From: an uncultured Bacteroides sp. | GTDB lineage: Bacteria > Bacteroidota > Bacteroidia > Bacteroidales > Bacteroidaceae | Reading direction: 5' to 3' | DNA length: 33,190 bases | NCBI RefSeq assembly: GCF_902491285.1 | Contig: NZ_CABUHK010000065.1 | Location: 1-33,190, forward strand | In this document: positions 24,706-33,190 of the stretch, piece after piece | How the letters are laid out: each line of letters opens with the position of its first letter | Numbering within the stretch: position 1 is the first letter of the stretch | The notes under the pieces: generated by a model | Told to the model about the DNA's origin: nothing | What the model saw: the letters and a program-made list of their open reading frames with translations, nothing else | Database searches by the model: none | Made by a program: the position numbers and the translations under genes

Positions 24706-26895
24706 ATGAAGAAACTATTTCTACTACTAATGGCCTTGTTTACAATGGCGCAAGTGAACGCCCAGGAAAGAAACGTTATCCACATCTCAACGGATAACAC
24801 GGATTTAATCCTTCAAGTGGCTCCCAACGGACGGCTTTATCAGGCTTACCTGGGCGACAAATTACTGAACAAGCAGGATATCAATAATTTCTCTCCTTAC
24901 GTAAAAGGCGGCAGCGACGGCAGCGTTTCTACACGAGGCTGGGAAGTATATCCGGGCTCCGGCGCCGAGGATTATTTTGAACCGGCAGTAGCTATCACCC
25001 ATAGCGATGGCAATCCGAGTACGATTCTCCGCTATGTATCTTCGGAACAGAAAGCTGTGACAGGCGGAACGGAGACCATTATCAACCTCAAAGACGACCA
25101 GTATCCGGTAGAAGTAACGCTGCACTACATCGCTTATCCGAAAGAAAATGTCATCAAGACATGGAGCGAAATCAAACATAACGAAAAGAAGCCCGTCACT
25201 CTGTGGCGCTATGCTTCCACAATGCTTTATTTCTCCGATTCCGACTATTTCCTCACTGAATTCAGCAGCGACTGGGCAAAAGAAGCTCAAATGAGCAGCC
25301 AGCAGTTGCAGTTCGGCAAAAAGGTGATTGACACGAAGTTGGGCAGCCGTGCCGCCATGCACACACATCCGTTCTTTGAACTCGGATTGGGACAACCGGC
25401 ACAGGAAATGCAAGGGCGCGTGATGCTGGGCACTATCGGATGGACAGGAAACTTCCAGTTTACTTTTGAAGTAGACAACGTCGGTAATCTTCGTGTTATC
25501 CCCGCCATCAATCCTTATGCATCCGATTATGAATTGAAAGCGAACGAAGTATTCACGACTCCCGAGTTTATGTTCACTTTCAGCAATAATGGTACAGGCG
25601 AAGCCAGCCGTAACCTTCACGCCTGGGCTCGCAACTACCAACTGAAAGACGGACAAGGCGACCGCCTTACCTTACTGAACAACTGGGAAAATACTTACTT
25701 CAAATTCAATGAAGAATTACTCTCCGAACTAATGAAGGAAGCCAAACACCTCGGTGTAGACATGTTCCTGCTCGACGACGGCTGGTTTGGGAACAAGCAC
25801 CCTCGCAACAGCGACAATGCCGGACTGGGTGACTGGGAAGTGATGAAATCCAAACTGCCCGGCGGTATCCCTGCTCTTATAAATTCGGCCAAAGAAGCCG
25901 GAGTGAAATTCGGTATCTGGATTGAACCGGAAATGGTGAACCCGAAAAGCGAACTCTTCGAGAAACATCCCGACTGGGCTATCACCCTGCCGAACCGTGA
26001 AACTTATTACTACCGCAACCAATTGGTTCTCGACCTCAGCAATCCGAAAGTTCAGGACTTTGTTTTCGGTGTAGTAGACAATATCCTGACCGAGAACCCG
26101 GAAGTCGCCTATTTCAAATGGGACTGCAACTCACCTATCACCAATATCTACTCTCCTTACCTGAAAAACAAACAGGGACAGCTTTACATCGACCATGTAC
26201 GCGGCATATACAATGTGCTGAAACGTGTAAAAGAGAAATACCCCAATACACCGATGATGCTTTGCTCCGGCGGCGGCGCGCGTTGCGACTACGAAGCCTT
26301 GAAATATTTCACTGAGTTCTGGTGCAGTGATAATACCGACCCGATAGAACGTCTGTTTATCCAATGGGGATTCTCACAAATCTTCCCCGCTAAAGCGATG
26401 TCCGCACACGTGACTAGCTGGAACAAGAAAACAAGCGTGAAATTCCGTACCGACGTAGCCAGTATGTGCAAACTTGGCTTCGACCTCGGACTGAAAGAAC
26501 TGAATGCGGACGAACAGGTTTACTGCCAGGATGCAGTTGCCAACTGGACACGTCTGAAGAAAGTAATCCTTGACGGTGACCAATACAGGCTGGTTTCTCC
26601 TTATGACGGCAATCATATGTCGGTGATGTATGCCTCCCCGGATAAGAATAAAGCTGTTCTTTATACTTATGACATTCATCCGCGTTATGCCGAGAAGCTG
26701 CTTCCTGTGAAACTTCAGGGATTGGATGCGAAGAAAATGTATAAGGTGAAAGAAATCAATCTGATGCCAAACAAGAAGTCGAGCCTATCCGCCAACGAAC
26801 AAACTTACTCCGGCGACTATCTGATGAAAGTGGGCATCCATGCTTTCACTACCAATCAGGCTTTCAGTCGTGTGATTGAGCTGACTGCGGAATAA
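24706..26895 (+). CDS. Exported glycoside hydrolase family 36 alpha-galactosidase
   Basis: Retaining alpha-galactosidase, probably releasing terminal alpha-galactose from raffinose-type oligosaccharides or galactomannan fragments. 729 residues, usual for GH36. A signal peptide (MKKLFLLLMALFTMAQVNAQ) sends it to the periplasm. An N-terminal beta-sandwich (about 22-310) precedes the TIM barrel (about 325-640), which shows FLLDDGWFG (354-362), KFGIWIEPEMV, FKWDCNSP with nucleophile Asp473, CSGGGARCDYE (520-530) and CSDNTDP with acid/base Asp542. A C-terminal beta domain follows. KWDCN has Cys where many relatives have Met. It stands alone, with no SusC/SusD or sugar regulator adjacent. Alpha-N-acetylgalactosaminidase activity also occurs in GH36 and cannot be excluded. 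Confidence 0.94.
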   Translation: MKKLFLLLMALFTMAQVNAQERNVIHISTDNTDLILQVAPNGRLYQAYLGDKLLNKQDINNFSPYVKGGSDGSVSTRGWEVYPGSGAEDYFEPAVAITHSDGNPSTILRYVSSEQKAVTGGTETIINLKDDQYPVEVTLHYIAYPKENVIKTWSEIKHNEKKPVTLWRYASTMLYFSDSDYFLTEFSSDWAKEAQMSSQQLQFGKKVIDTKLGSRAAMHTHPFFELGLGQPAQEMQGRVMLGTIGWTGNFQFTFEVDNVGNLRVIPAINPYASDYELKANEVFTTPEFMFTFSNNGTGEASRNLHAWARNYQLKDGQGDRLTLLNNWENTYFKFNEELLSELMKEAKHLGVDMFLLDDGWFGNKHPRNSDNAGLGDWEVMKSKLPGGIPALINSAKEAGVKFGIWIEPEMVNPKSELFEKHPDWAITLPNRETYYYRNQLVLDLSNPKVQDFVFGVVDNILTENPEVAYFKWDCNSPITNIYSPYLKNKQGQLYIDHVRGIYNVLKRVKEKYPNTPMMLCSGGGARCDYEALKYFTEFWCSDNTDPIERLFIQWGFSQIFPAKAMSAHVTSWNKKTSVKFRTDVASMCKLGFDLGLKELNADEQVYCQDAVANWTRLKKVILDGDQYRLVSPYDGNHMSVMYASPDKNKAVLYTYDIHPRYAEKLLPVKLQGLDAKKMYKVKEINLMPNKKSSLSANEQTYSGDYLMKVGIHAFTTNQAFSRVIELTAE

Positions 26896-26912
26896 AAAGA
26901 AACAAAAAAATT

Positions 26913-26946
26913 GCAGCTATACCGTAACTTTTTACGATATAGCTGC
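26913..26946. terminator. Strong hairpin after the alpha-galactosidase gene
   Basis: GCAGCTATA and TATAGCTGC flank an inner CGTAA/TTACG stem. A T run follows on the minus strand only, but the hairpin lies 18 bases after the plus-strand stop, so it may serve both directions. Confidence 0.65.
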
Positions 26947-27034
26947 CATTAATGTTAAAGAGAGAGAATTTATAATATAAGCATAGTCTCACGACCCTCC
27001 GAATATTCTTGTTTTTACTATTAGACGCTCGAAA

Positions 27035-27067
27035 CTTCAAATCACTGCACTTGAAGGCTTCTTTTTT
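27035..27067 (+). terminator. Possible second plus-strand terminator
   Basis: CTTCAA (27035-27040) pairs with TTGAAG (27051-27056), followed by GCTTCTTTTTT. The stem is short. Confidence 0.4.
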
Positions 27068-27082
27068 AGTTAAAGAATAAAA

Positions 27083-27113
27083 AAATCGCCATTTCTCACA
27101 GAAACAGCGATTT
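27083..27113 (-). terminator. Terminator of the suf operon
   Basis: AAATCGC (27083-27089) pairs with GCGATTT (27107-27113). On the minus strand a TTTTTTT run follows the stem. It begins six bases after the sufS stop. Confidence 0.8.
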
Positions 27114-27118
27114 ATATC

Positions 27119-28330
27119 TTAAAACATACGGCTGACGCGTTCGATTCCCGACACTAATGTGTCAACTTCTGCTTTCGTATTATACATGGCGAACGAAGCC
27201 CTGACTGTACCTTCAATGCCGAGCCTCTGCATCAAGGGCTGCGCACAATGATGTCCCGTACGGACGGCAATCCCCAAACGGTCAAGCAAAGTACCCAAGT
27301 CGAAATGATGGATATTACCTACCAGAAAAGAGATAACTGCTCCCCTGTTGGCGGCTTCACCGAATATACGCATATCCGGTATTTCTTTCAGGCGTTGCAG
27401 GGCATAGGTGGTCAGCTCGTGTTCGTGCTTCGCAATCTGCTCCATACCGATACCGTTCACATAGTCGAGTGCTTTTGCCAGTCCGGTGGTTCCTATATAA
27501 TCGGGCGTACCGGCTTCAAACTTGAAAGGCAGTTCGTTGAAAGTCGTTTTCTCAAAAGAGACGTGCTGAATCATCTCTCCGCCACCCTGATAAGGCGGCA
27601 GGCGATCCAACCACTCTTCTTTTCCATAAAGTACGCCGACACCGGTCGGGCCATATACCTTATGAGCTGAGAATACCAGAAAGTCGGCATCCAAATCCTG
27701 TACGTCCACTTTCATGTGAGGGATGGATTGGGCGGCATCTACCAGGAAAGGTACGCCGTGGGCGTGGGCTGTCGCAATCATTTCCTTCACAGGATTTACC
27801 GTACCCAAGACGTTGGAAACTTGGACTACGCTGACAATCTTCGTGCGTTCAGAGAAAAGTTTCTCATATTCGTCCAACAACAGTTCGCCTTTGTCGTTCA
27901 TCGGAATCACTTTGATAGCAATACCTTTGCGGGCGGCCAGCAGTTGCCAGGGGACGATATTGCTGTGGTGTTCCATCACCGAGAGGATGACTTCATCGCC
28001 CTCTTCCATAAATTCATCACCAAAGCTGGAGACAAGCAGGTTGATGCTCTCCGTCGTTCCACGGGTAAATACGACTTCACTCGTGCTACCGGCATTGATA
28101 AACCGGCGCACTGTCTCGCGGGAAGCTTCATGCAGTTCCGTAGCCTGTTGGGAGAGATAATGTACGCCGCGATGCACATTGGCATTCACGGAATAATACT
28201 CGTCTACCAACGCATCGACTACCAGACGGGGTTTCTGCGTCGTCGCACCGTTGTCGAAATAAACCAGAGGCTTACCATAAACCGTACGACTCAATATCGG
28301 AAAGTCCTCACGTATCTTTTGAATATCCAT
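27119..28330 (-). CDS. sufS: Cysteine desulfurase SufS (group II, NifS-like)
   Basis: PLP enzyme that takes sulfur from cysteine and supplies it for Fe-S cluster assembly in the cytoplasm. 403 residues, standard. Motifs: YFDNGATTQKP, EHHSNIVPWQ, VDAAQSIPH, SAHKVYGPTG with PLP lysine Lys224, and RTGHHCAQPLM with the persulfide-carrying Cys362. RTGHHC without the long insert of IscS places it in the SufS/CsdA group. It is the last gene of the suf operon, 19 bases after sufD. A sulfur acceptor (SufE or SufU) is not encoded in this window. Confidence 0.96.
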   Translation of the reverse strand: MDIQKIREDFPILSRTVYGKPLVYFDNGATTQKPRLVVDALVDEYYSVNANVHRGVHYLSQQATELHEASRETVRRFINAGSTSEVVFTRGTTESINLLVSSFGDEFMEEGDEVILSVMEHHSNIVPWQLLAARKGIAIKVIPMNDKGELLLDEYEKLFSERTKIVSVVQVSNVLGTVNPVKEMIATAHAHGVPFLVDAAQSIPHMKVDVQDLDADFLVFSAHKVYGPTGVGVLYGKEEWLDRLPPYQGGGEMIQHVSFEKTTFNELPFKFEAGTPDYIGTTGLAKALDYVNGIGMEQIAKHEHELTTYALQRLKEIPDMRIFGEAANRGAVISFLVGNIHHFDLGTLLDRLGIAVRTGHHCAQPLMQRLGIEGTVRASFAMYNTKAEVDTLVSGIERVSRMF

Positions 28331-28349
28331 GTTTCTTAGTGATTAATCA

Positions 28350-29693
28350 TCATTTACAGATTGCACAACCCTGACATCTGTTCAACTCGCCACGGAAACG
28401 CTTCTCCACCAACAGATGCAGGCGGTCTTTCAGTGCATCCATACGAATCGTATCAATGACTTCATTGACAAACGCAAACATAAGCAACAAACGGGCTTCT
28501 TTCTCTGCAATTCCTCGCGAACGCATATAAAACAATGCATTTTCATCCAACTGACCTACGGTTGCTCCATGTGAACATTTCACATCATCGGCATAGATTT
28601 CCAACTGAGGTTGCGTGTACATACGGGCATCGCGCGTGGCACAGAGATTCCGGTTGGTCTGTTGGGAGTTTGTATGTTGCGCGTCAGGACGTACCAGTAC
28701 CAGTCCGGCGAATGCGCCTACCGACTGGTCGTCGAGAACGTATTTAAACAATTCGTTGCTGGTGCAATTCGGCACGGCATGGTCAATACTTGTATTGTTG
28801 TCAATATGCTGGTTCTTATCGGCAATTGCCATACCGCAAAGGTTTATTTCAGCACCTTCGCCTGCCAGCAATACTTCGGTGGTATTGCGGGTGGTACCAT
28901 TGTGAAGAGTCATGCCATTCAGCAGAACATTGCTGTTGGCTTCCTGTTTCACATACAGGTTGCTGATGCGGACGGTACTTGTATGTGTTTCTTCCAACTC
29001 GTACATATCGAATACCGTATTTTCTCCGGCAAAAACTTCAATCACTTGCGTGGCAAGGAAATTCACATTGTCCATCGCATGGTCGCAAATCAGCAGACGG
29101 GCTTGCGCTCCGTCTTCCAGAATAATCAACACACGGCGGTTTACCATAAAGTTAACGTCCGCACGCAGGATATTCACTAATTGAACGGGCTTTTCCACGA
29201 CTACATTCTTCGGCACATAAAAGATAACCCCGTCTTGTGTAAAAGTTGTATTGAAAGCGGTTACGCCATCCTTGGACGTATCCGCCAGTTTGCCGTAATA
29301 CTTCTTCACGAGTTCCGGATGCTGTTCGGCTACCTCTTTCAAGCTGCCGAAAATAACGCCTTCCGGCAAATGAGCTTTAGGAAGCGCTTTATTATAAAAT
29401 GCATCGTTGACCACGAAATAAAGAGCGGTACTCATATTCGGGACGTCACACTTAAACACTTCATACGGGTTGACCGGAATAGGCAGACGGTTCAGATTCA
29501 AGCCGAAATCCGGCTCGAAATACTTGCTCACATCCGTATATTTGTACTTTTCCATCTTACGTGTCGGAAACCCTATTCGCTCAAAATCAGCAAAGGCAGC
29601 AGCACGAGGGGCATTCAGCGCTTCGGCGCTATGCTTGCAAATCATGGCTTCCGTCTGTGAGAAAAGTTCTATATATTGCTGTTCAACTATCAT
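28350..29693 (-). CDS. sufD: Fe-S cluster scaffold subunit SufD
   Basis: Partner of SufB and SufC in the SufBC2D scaffold that builds and transfers Fe-S clusters. 447 residues. The beta-helix core and the C-terminal signature are clear: QLEIYADDVKCSHGATVG, with His375 at the position I align with E. coli SufD His360 at the nascent cluster site, then DENALFYMRSRGI. The N-terminal helical part contains FPTRKMEKYKYTDVSKYF. It lies 89 bases after sufC, with an inverted-repeat element in the gap, and 19 bases before sufS. The C terminus ends in a CQGCAICK cysteine cluster of unknown role. Confidence 0.95.
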   Translation of the reverse strand: MIVEQQYIELFSQTEAMICKHSAEALNAPRAAAFADFERIGFPTRKMEKYKYTDVSKYFEPDFGLNLNRLPIPVNPYEVFKCDVPNMSTALYFVVNDAFYNKALPKAHLPEGVIFGSLKEVAEQHPELVKKYYGKLADTSKDGVTAFNTTFTQDGVIFYVPKNVVVEKPVQLVNILRADVNFMVNRRVLIILEDGAQARLLICDHAMDNVNFLATQVIEVFAGENTVFDMYELEETHTSTVRISNLYVKQEANSNVLLNGMTLHNGTTRNTTEVLLAGEGAEINLCGMAIADKNQHIDNNTSIDHAVPNCTSNELFKYVLDDQSVGAFAGLVLVRPDAQHTNSQQTNRNLCATRDARMYTQPQLEIYADDVKCSHGATVGQLDENALFYMRSRGIAEKEARLLLMFAFVNEVIDTIRMDALKDRLHLLVEKRFRGELNRCQGCAICK

Positions 29694-29713
29694 AGTTCAC
29701 ATTTTTTATCTTC

Positions 29714-29778
29714 AGGCACAGATTACACAGATTTCATGGTTTAAAAACACATAAGCGAAAACGATGTAATCCGTACCT
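29714..29778. repeat. 65-bp inverted-repeat element, copy A (sufC-sufD gap)
   Basis: Left arm AGGCACAGATTAC (29714-29726) pairs, with mismatches, with GTAATCCGTACCT (29766-29778). The left arm continues as CACAGATTA-CACAGATTT-CATGGTTTA, a 9-bp period. Same length and plan as the copy at 32633. Confidence 0.7.
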
Positions 29779-29782
29779 AATA

Positions 29783-30535
29783 TTATTCTCCTACTTCTTT
29801 CTTAATCCAATCATATCCCTTTTCTTCCAGTTCCAGAGCAAGTTCCGGACCGGCAGTTTTCACGATACGACCTTTATAAAGTACATGTACAATATCCGGT
29901 TTGATATAGTCGAGCAGACGTTGGTAGTGAGTGATGACAATCGTGCTTGTATCGGGAGTCTTCAACTTATTCACCCCTTCCGCCACGATACGGAGCGCAT
30001 CAATATCCAGCCCGGAGTCTGTTTCGTCAAGAATACTCAGGCGCGGCTCAAGCATTGCCATCTGGAAAATCTCGTTCCGTTTCTTTTCACCACCGGAGAA
30101 ACCTTCGTTCACCGAACGGTTAGCCAGTTTGTTGTCCAGTTCAACAACCGCACGTTTCTCACGCATCAGTTTCAGAAACTCACTGGCAGTCAGTGCGGGC
30201 AGACCTTTATATTTGCGTTGCTCGTTCACGGCAGCACGCATAAAGTTCACCATGCTTACTCCCGGAATTTCCACCGGATACTGGAAACTAAGGAAAATAC
30301 CTTCGTGGCTACGGTCTTCGGGACTCAGTTCCAAGAGATTCTTCCCATAAAAAGTGACTGAACCTTTCGTTACCTCAAAAGCAGGATTACCTACCAGGAC
30401 AGAAGAAAGTGTACTCTTACCGGAGCCGTTCGGTCCCATGATTGCGTGTACTTCGCCCGGCTTCACCGTCAGGTTGATACCTTTCAATATCTCTTTGCCA
30501 TTAATGCTGGCATGCAGGTCTTTTATTTCTAACAT
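29783..30535 (-). CDS. sufC: Fe-S assembly ATPase SufC
   Basis: Cytoplasmic ABC-type ATPase that drives conformational change in the SufBC2D scaffold. 250 residues, the family length. Walker A is GPNGSGKST (Lys40), the signature is [11 protein letters not shown], and Walker B is [32 protein letters not shown] after the Q-loop is typical of SufC. No membrane domain is present or expected. It lies 109 bases after sufB, and the gap carries TTTACTATTT-type repeats. Confidence 0.97.
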   Translation of the reverse strand: MLEIKDLHASINGKEILKGINLTVKPGEVHAIMGPNGSGKSTLSSVLVGNPAFEVTKGSVTFYGKNLLELSPEDRSHEGIFLSFQYPVEIPGVSMVNFMRAAVNEQRKYKGLPALTASEFLKLMREKRAVVELDNKLANRSVNEGFSGGEKKRNEIFQMAMLEPRLSILDETDSGLDIDALRIVAEGVNKLKTPDTSTIVITHYQRLLDYIKPDIVHVLYKGRIVKTAGPELALELEEKGYDWIKKEVGE

Positions 30536-30542
30536 GATTATA

Positions 30543-30644
30543 TTTACTATTTATCCATTTACTATATAAAAACCTATACTACCGACAATTTACCTCCAAT
30601 AAGCGCGCAGCCAAATAGTAAACCGTAAATTGCCAAATAGTAAA
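30543..30644. repeat. TTTACTATTT / AAATAGTAAA repeats in the sufB-sufC gap
   Basis: TTTACTATTT (30543-30552) and TTTACTAT (30558-30565) face two copies of CCAAATAGTAAA (30611-30622 and 30633-30644) in inverted orientation. The last copy ends directly at the sufB stop. The two forward copies are 22 bases apart. Confidence 0.7.
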
Positions 30645-32099
30645 TTACCCCACACTTCCTTCCAACGAAATGGCAAGCAACTTCTGTGCTTCTACTGCAA
30701 ATTCCATCGGAAGCTTATTCAATACTTCTTTCGCATATCCGTTCACAATCAGTCCGATAGCATCTTCCGTGGGAATACCGCGCTGATTGCAATAGAATAT
30801 CTGGTCTTCACTAATCTTGCTTGTCGTAGCTTCATGCTCCACTACCGCCGTCTCGTTGTGAACGTCCATATAGGGGAAGGTATGCGCACCACACTTGTCT
30901 CCCAGCAACAGAGAGTCACACTGGCTGTAATTGCGGGCATTATCCGCTTTCTCCGCCACACGTACCAGTCCGCGATAAGAGTTTTCGCTATGTCCGGCGG
31001 AGATACCCTTACTCACAATCGTACTGCGGGTATTCTTGCCCAAGTGAATCATCTTCGTGCCGGTATCTGCCTGCTGGTAGTTGTTCGTCACCGCTACGGA
31101 ATAGAATTCGGCCGTCGAGTTGTCTCCTGTCAGGATACAGGAAGGATATTTCCAGGTAATCGCCGAACCGGTTTCCACCTGCGTCCAGGACAGTTTGCTG
31201 TCCACCCCTTTACAGTTGCCGCGCTTTGTCACAAAGTTATAGACACCACCCTTACCCTCGGCATCTCCCGGATACCAGTTCTGAACAGTACTGTATTTCA
31301 CTTCGGCACGGTCGTGTACAATGATTTCCACAATAGCGGCATGCAATTGATTTTCATCACGCATCGGGGCCGTACAGCCTTCCAGATAAGAAACATAAGA
31401 ATCATCATCCGCCACAATCAACGTACGCTCAAACTGTCCCGTATTGCGGGCGTTGATACGGAAATACGTAGAAAGCTCCATCGGACAGCGCACACCTTTC
31501 GGAATATATACGAAAGAACCGTCCGAGAACACAGCAGAGTTCAATGCAGCAAAGAAATTGTCACGGTAACCCACTACCGACCCCATATATTTCTTCACCA
31601 AATCAGGATGCTCCCGCACTGCTTCGCTGAACGAGCAGAAAATAATCCCTTTCTCCATCAGCGTCTCCTTGAAAGTGGTCTTTACGGAAACGGAGTCCAT
31701 CACGGCATCCACCGCCATTCCGCTAAGGGCCATCTGCTCTTCCAAAGGGATTCCCAGCTTATTAAATGTTTTTATCAGCTCAGGGTCTACTTCTTCCATA
31801 CTCTTCGGACCTTCCTTTTTCTTTGTCGGGTCGGCATAGTAAGAGATAGCCTGATAATCAATCTCAGGAATACGGAGATGTGCCCAGGCAGGCATCTCCA
31901 GCGTCAGCCAATGGCGGTACGCTTTCAGGCGGAACTCCAGCAGCCACTCCGGTTCGTCCTTTTTCGATGAAATCAAACGAATCACATCCTCATTGAGTCC
32001 ACGCTCAATGATGTCTGTATGCACCTCCGTAGTGAAGCCGTATTTGTACTTCTCCTGCGTCAGTTCCTTTACATATTTATTGGGTTCTTCTTGTTGCAT
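30645..32099 (-). CDS. sufB: Fe-S cluster scaffold subunit SufB
   Basis: Core scaffold of the SufBC2D complex on which clusters form in the cytoplasm. 484 residues, usual length. Conserved segments include [61 protein letters not shown], and [23 protein letters not shown]. Cys394 aligns by my reading with E. coli SufB Cys405, the sulfur entry site. The C terminus is the standard [18 protein letters not shown]. Its start lies inside the end of cvpA (23-base overlap), so the two are probably translationally coupled. Confidence 0.98.
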   Translation of the reverse strand: MQQEEPNKYVKELTQEKYKYGFTTEVHTDIIERGLNEDVIRLISSKKDEPEWLLEFRLKAYRHWLTLEMPAWAHLRIPEIDYQAISYYADPTKKKEGPKSMEEVDPELIKTFNKLGIPLEEQMALSGMAVDAVMDSVSVKTTFKETLMEKGIIFCSFSEAVREHPDLVKKYMGSVVGYRDNFFAALNSAVFSDGSFVYIPKGVRCPMELSTYFRINARNTGQFERTLIVADDDSYVSYLEGCTAPMRDENQLHAAIVEIIVHDRAEVKYSTVQNWYPGDAEGKGGVYNFVTKRGNCKGVDSKLSWTQVETGSAITWKYPSCILTGDNSTAEFYSVAVTNNYQQADTGTKMIHLGKNTRSTIVSKGISAGHSENSYRGLVRVAEKADNARNYSQCDSLLLGDKCGAHTFPYMDVHNETAVVEHEATTSKISEDQIFYCNQRGIPTEDAIGLIVNGYAKEVLNKLPMEFAVEAQKLLAISLEGSVG

Positions 32100-32607
32100 C
32101 TTTATTCTCTAATATATATTGTTGCGTCATATTCTTTGCGGCAGGGAAAAATATCCCCGCAAACGTTTCCATCGGATAATATAACAAAGACTCCTCCTTT
32201 TTTGTTGCACTAATTAACTTATTATCGCCATCTATGAACTCTATCGCACCTATCACTACACTTGTTAACAGCAGGAATTTAAGTGCTCCGAGTCCGCTTC
32301 CCAGCCAGCGGTTCAGCCAGTCCAGCGAAATTGCTTTCATAGCCCTCGTCAACAACGAAGCAACCAGTACAAAAATCAACGGAACAGCAATCCAAATCAT
32401 AATAAAAGCCAGCACCTGCGCAACCGTCATCGAATCGGTCACTGTCGGGCAAAGTTTCTCCGCCAAAGAAGCGTACAAAGCTTTTGCCGCCATCAGTCCG
32501 ACTATCAATCCCAAAATAGAAGCCAACTGGCGAATGAAGCCTTTTATAAAGCCCACTATCGCCCCTGCACCTACTATAATAAGGATTACTATGTCAATCG
32601 TTGCCAT
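32077..32607 (-). CDS. cvpA: CvpA family inner-membrane protein
   Basis: 176 residues with four hydrophobic segments (about 5-22, 28-46, 60-87 and 100-125). The N-terminal pattern [33 protein letters not shown] is typical of the CvpA/colicin V production family; the Gly-rich first helix and FIRQL turn are its hallmark. In E. coli CvpA is needed for colicin V export and for bile-salt tolerance; the role in Bacteroidetes is not established. It overlaps sufB by 23 bases and follows infB, so it is likely part of the infB-suf transcription unit. Confidence 0.88.
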   Translation of the reverse strand: MATIDIVILIIVGAGAIVGFIKGFIRQLASILGLIVGLMAAKALYASLAEKLCPTVTDSMTVAQVLAFIMIWIAVPLIFVLVASLLTRAMKAISLDWLNRWLGSGLGALKFLLLTSVVIGAIEFIDGDNKLISATKKEESLLYYPMETFAGIFFPAAKNMTQQYILENKDATRRTQ

Positions 32608-32632
32608 ATTGTTCTGCTCTATTATATAATTC

Positions 32633-32697
32633 AGGCACGGATTTCACGGACTACACGGATTTATTAAAGAACCGTGAAATCCGCGTAACCCGTGCCT
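32633..32697. repeat. 65-bp inverted-repeat element, copy B (infB-cvpA gap)
   Basis: Left arm starts AGGCACGG (32633-32640) and right arm ends CGTGCCT (32691-32697). Inside, ATTTCACGG also recurs in inverted form (CCGTGAAAT). The left arm is CACGGATTT-CACGGACTA-CACGGATTT, a 9-bp period. Confidence 0.75.
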
Positions 32698-32720
32698 GAT
32701 ATAGATTCAGCACTGCTTTA

Positions 32721-33190
32721 TTACAGTGTCTGTTTCACTTCAATTTCTTCGAACGTCTCAATCATGTCGCCTACCTTCATGTCGTTGCAGTTCACCAGAC
32801 TGATACCGCATTCGAAGTTCGTACCTACTTCCTTCACATCGTCCTTGAAACGTTTCAACGCATTGATGTTTCCGGTAAAGATAACGATACCATCGCGAAT
32901 CAAACGAGCCTTGTCGCTGCGTTTCACCTTTCCAGTCTTCACCATTGCACCGGCCACAAGCCCCACTTTCGTGATGTTGAACACCTCGCGGATTTCGATT
33001 GTCGCAGTAATCTGCTCCTTCACTTCCGGTGCCAACATACCTTCCATAGCAGCCTTCACCTCTTCAATTGCATCGTAGATGACAGAGTACTTACGGATAT
33101 CAACACCTTCCTGATCCGCCATCTTGCCGGCAGCTCCCGAAGGACGTACCTGGAATCCGACGATAATCGCATCCGAAGCGGCAGCCAGAG
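32721..33190 (-). CDS. infB: Translation initiation factor IF-2, C-terminal part (5' truncated by the window)
   Basis: GTPase that brings initiator tRNA to the 30S subunit. The frame is open to the window edge, so about 155 C-terminal residues are visible. They read [21 protein letters not shown], then [61 protein letters not shown] and [20 protein letters not shown], which are the domain III end and domain IV (C-terminal beta-barrel) of IF-2. The G domain lies beyond the window. It heads the cvpA-sufBCDS block and is separated from cvpA by a 113-base gap with an inverted-repeat element. Confidence 0.97.
   Translation of the reverse strand, partial: LAAASDAIIVGFQVRPSGAAGKMADQEGVDIRKYSVIYDAIEEVKAAMEGMLAPEVKEQITATIEIREVFNITKVGLVAGAMVKTGKVKRSDKARLIRDGIVIFTGNINALKRFKDDVKEVGTNFECGISLVNCNDMKVGDMIETFEEIEVKQTL

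Noticed and set aside
24706..26895. GH36 gene as part of a polysaccharide-utilisation locus
   Set aside because: It has its own promoter and flanking hairpins, and its neighbours are hppA and the suf operon, with no transporter or regulator.
30630..31970. 446-codon plus-strand frame opposite sufB
   Set aside because: Antisense shadow of a strongly conserved gene; composition rich in His and Arg typical of shadow frames.
32633..32697. CRISPR-like short repeat units in the infB-cvpA gap
   Set aside because: The 9-bp units are contiguous, lack spacers and are arranged as an inverted repeat.

Overview
The window looks like chromosomal DNA from a gut Bacteroides, close to the B. thetaiotaomicron/ovatus group. 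The evidence is the family content (infB-cvpA-sufBCDS, fimbrillin-like lipoproteins, DUF5723, DUF3109, a SusR-like membrane regulator), repeated -7 boxes of the Bacteroides type TAnnTTTG, A-rich rather than purine-rich ribosome-binding regions, and many Bacteroides-style lipoboxes. I see no rRNA, tRNA, insertion sequence, phage gene or CRISPR array.

Layout. 1-647 is the 3' end of gyrB on the plus strand. 822-11844 is a minus-strand block of six closely spaced genes, read from high to low coordinate: a two-part protein with a clan GH-A glycosidase domain and an outer-membrane beta-barrel; a lipoprotein with carbohydrate-binding-like domains; a GH16 endo-beta-glucanase lipoprotein; two fimbrillin-like lipoproteins; and a GH3 beta-glucosidase lipoprotein. 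Just upstream, also on the minus strand, is a membrane-spanning SusR/DUF6377-type regulator (12134-13840). 14158-16523 holds a small membrane ORF, a DUF3109 protein and gpmI. 16674-19762 (plus) holds a large thioredoxin-fold lipoprotein-era TlpA-like protein and a CorA-type transporter. 19876-24426 (minus) holds a DUF5723 outer-membrane protein, rnhB and the membrane pyrophosphatase hppA. 24706-26895 (plus) is a secreted GH36 alpha-galactosidase. 27119-33190 (minus) is the Fe-S assembly operon sufBCDS behind cvpA and the 3' end of infB.

How the genes may work together. GH16 and GH3 together suggest depolymerisation of a beta-1,3- or mixed-linkage beta-glucan: surface cleavage by GH16, then trimming by GH3. 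The cluster has no SusC/SusD pair. In their place is a single polypeptide joining a glycosidase to a porin-like barrel, plus three lipoproteins that could bind glycan at the surface. This is the most unusual feature of the window. The regulator next door has a predicted periplasmic sensor half and a cytoplasmic helix-turn-helix, and the intergenic DNA between it and the operon carries a duplicated CAATAGA(A)GTAAAC motif that could be its operator. The glucan assignment is inference from families only.

The rest is mostly housekeeping. Within the infB-suf block there are two 65-bp inverted-repeat elements built on a 9-bp period, and a cluster of TTTACTATTT-type repeats between sufB and sufC.
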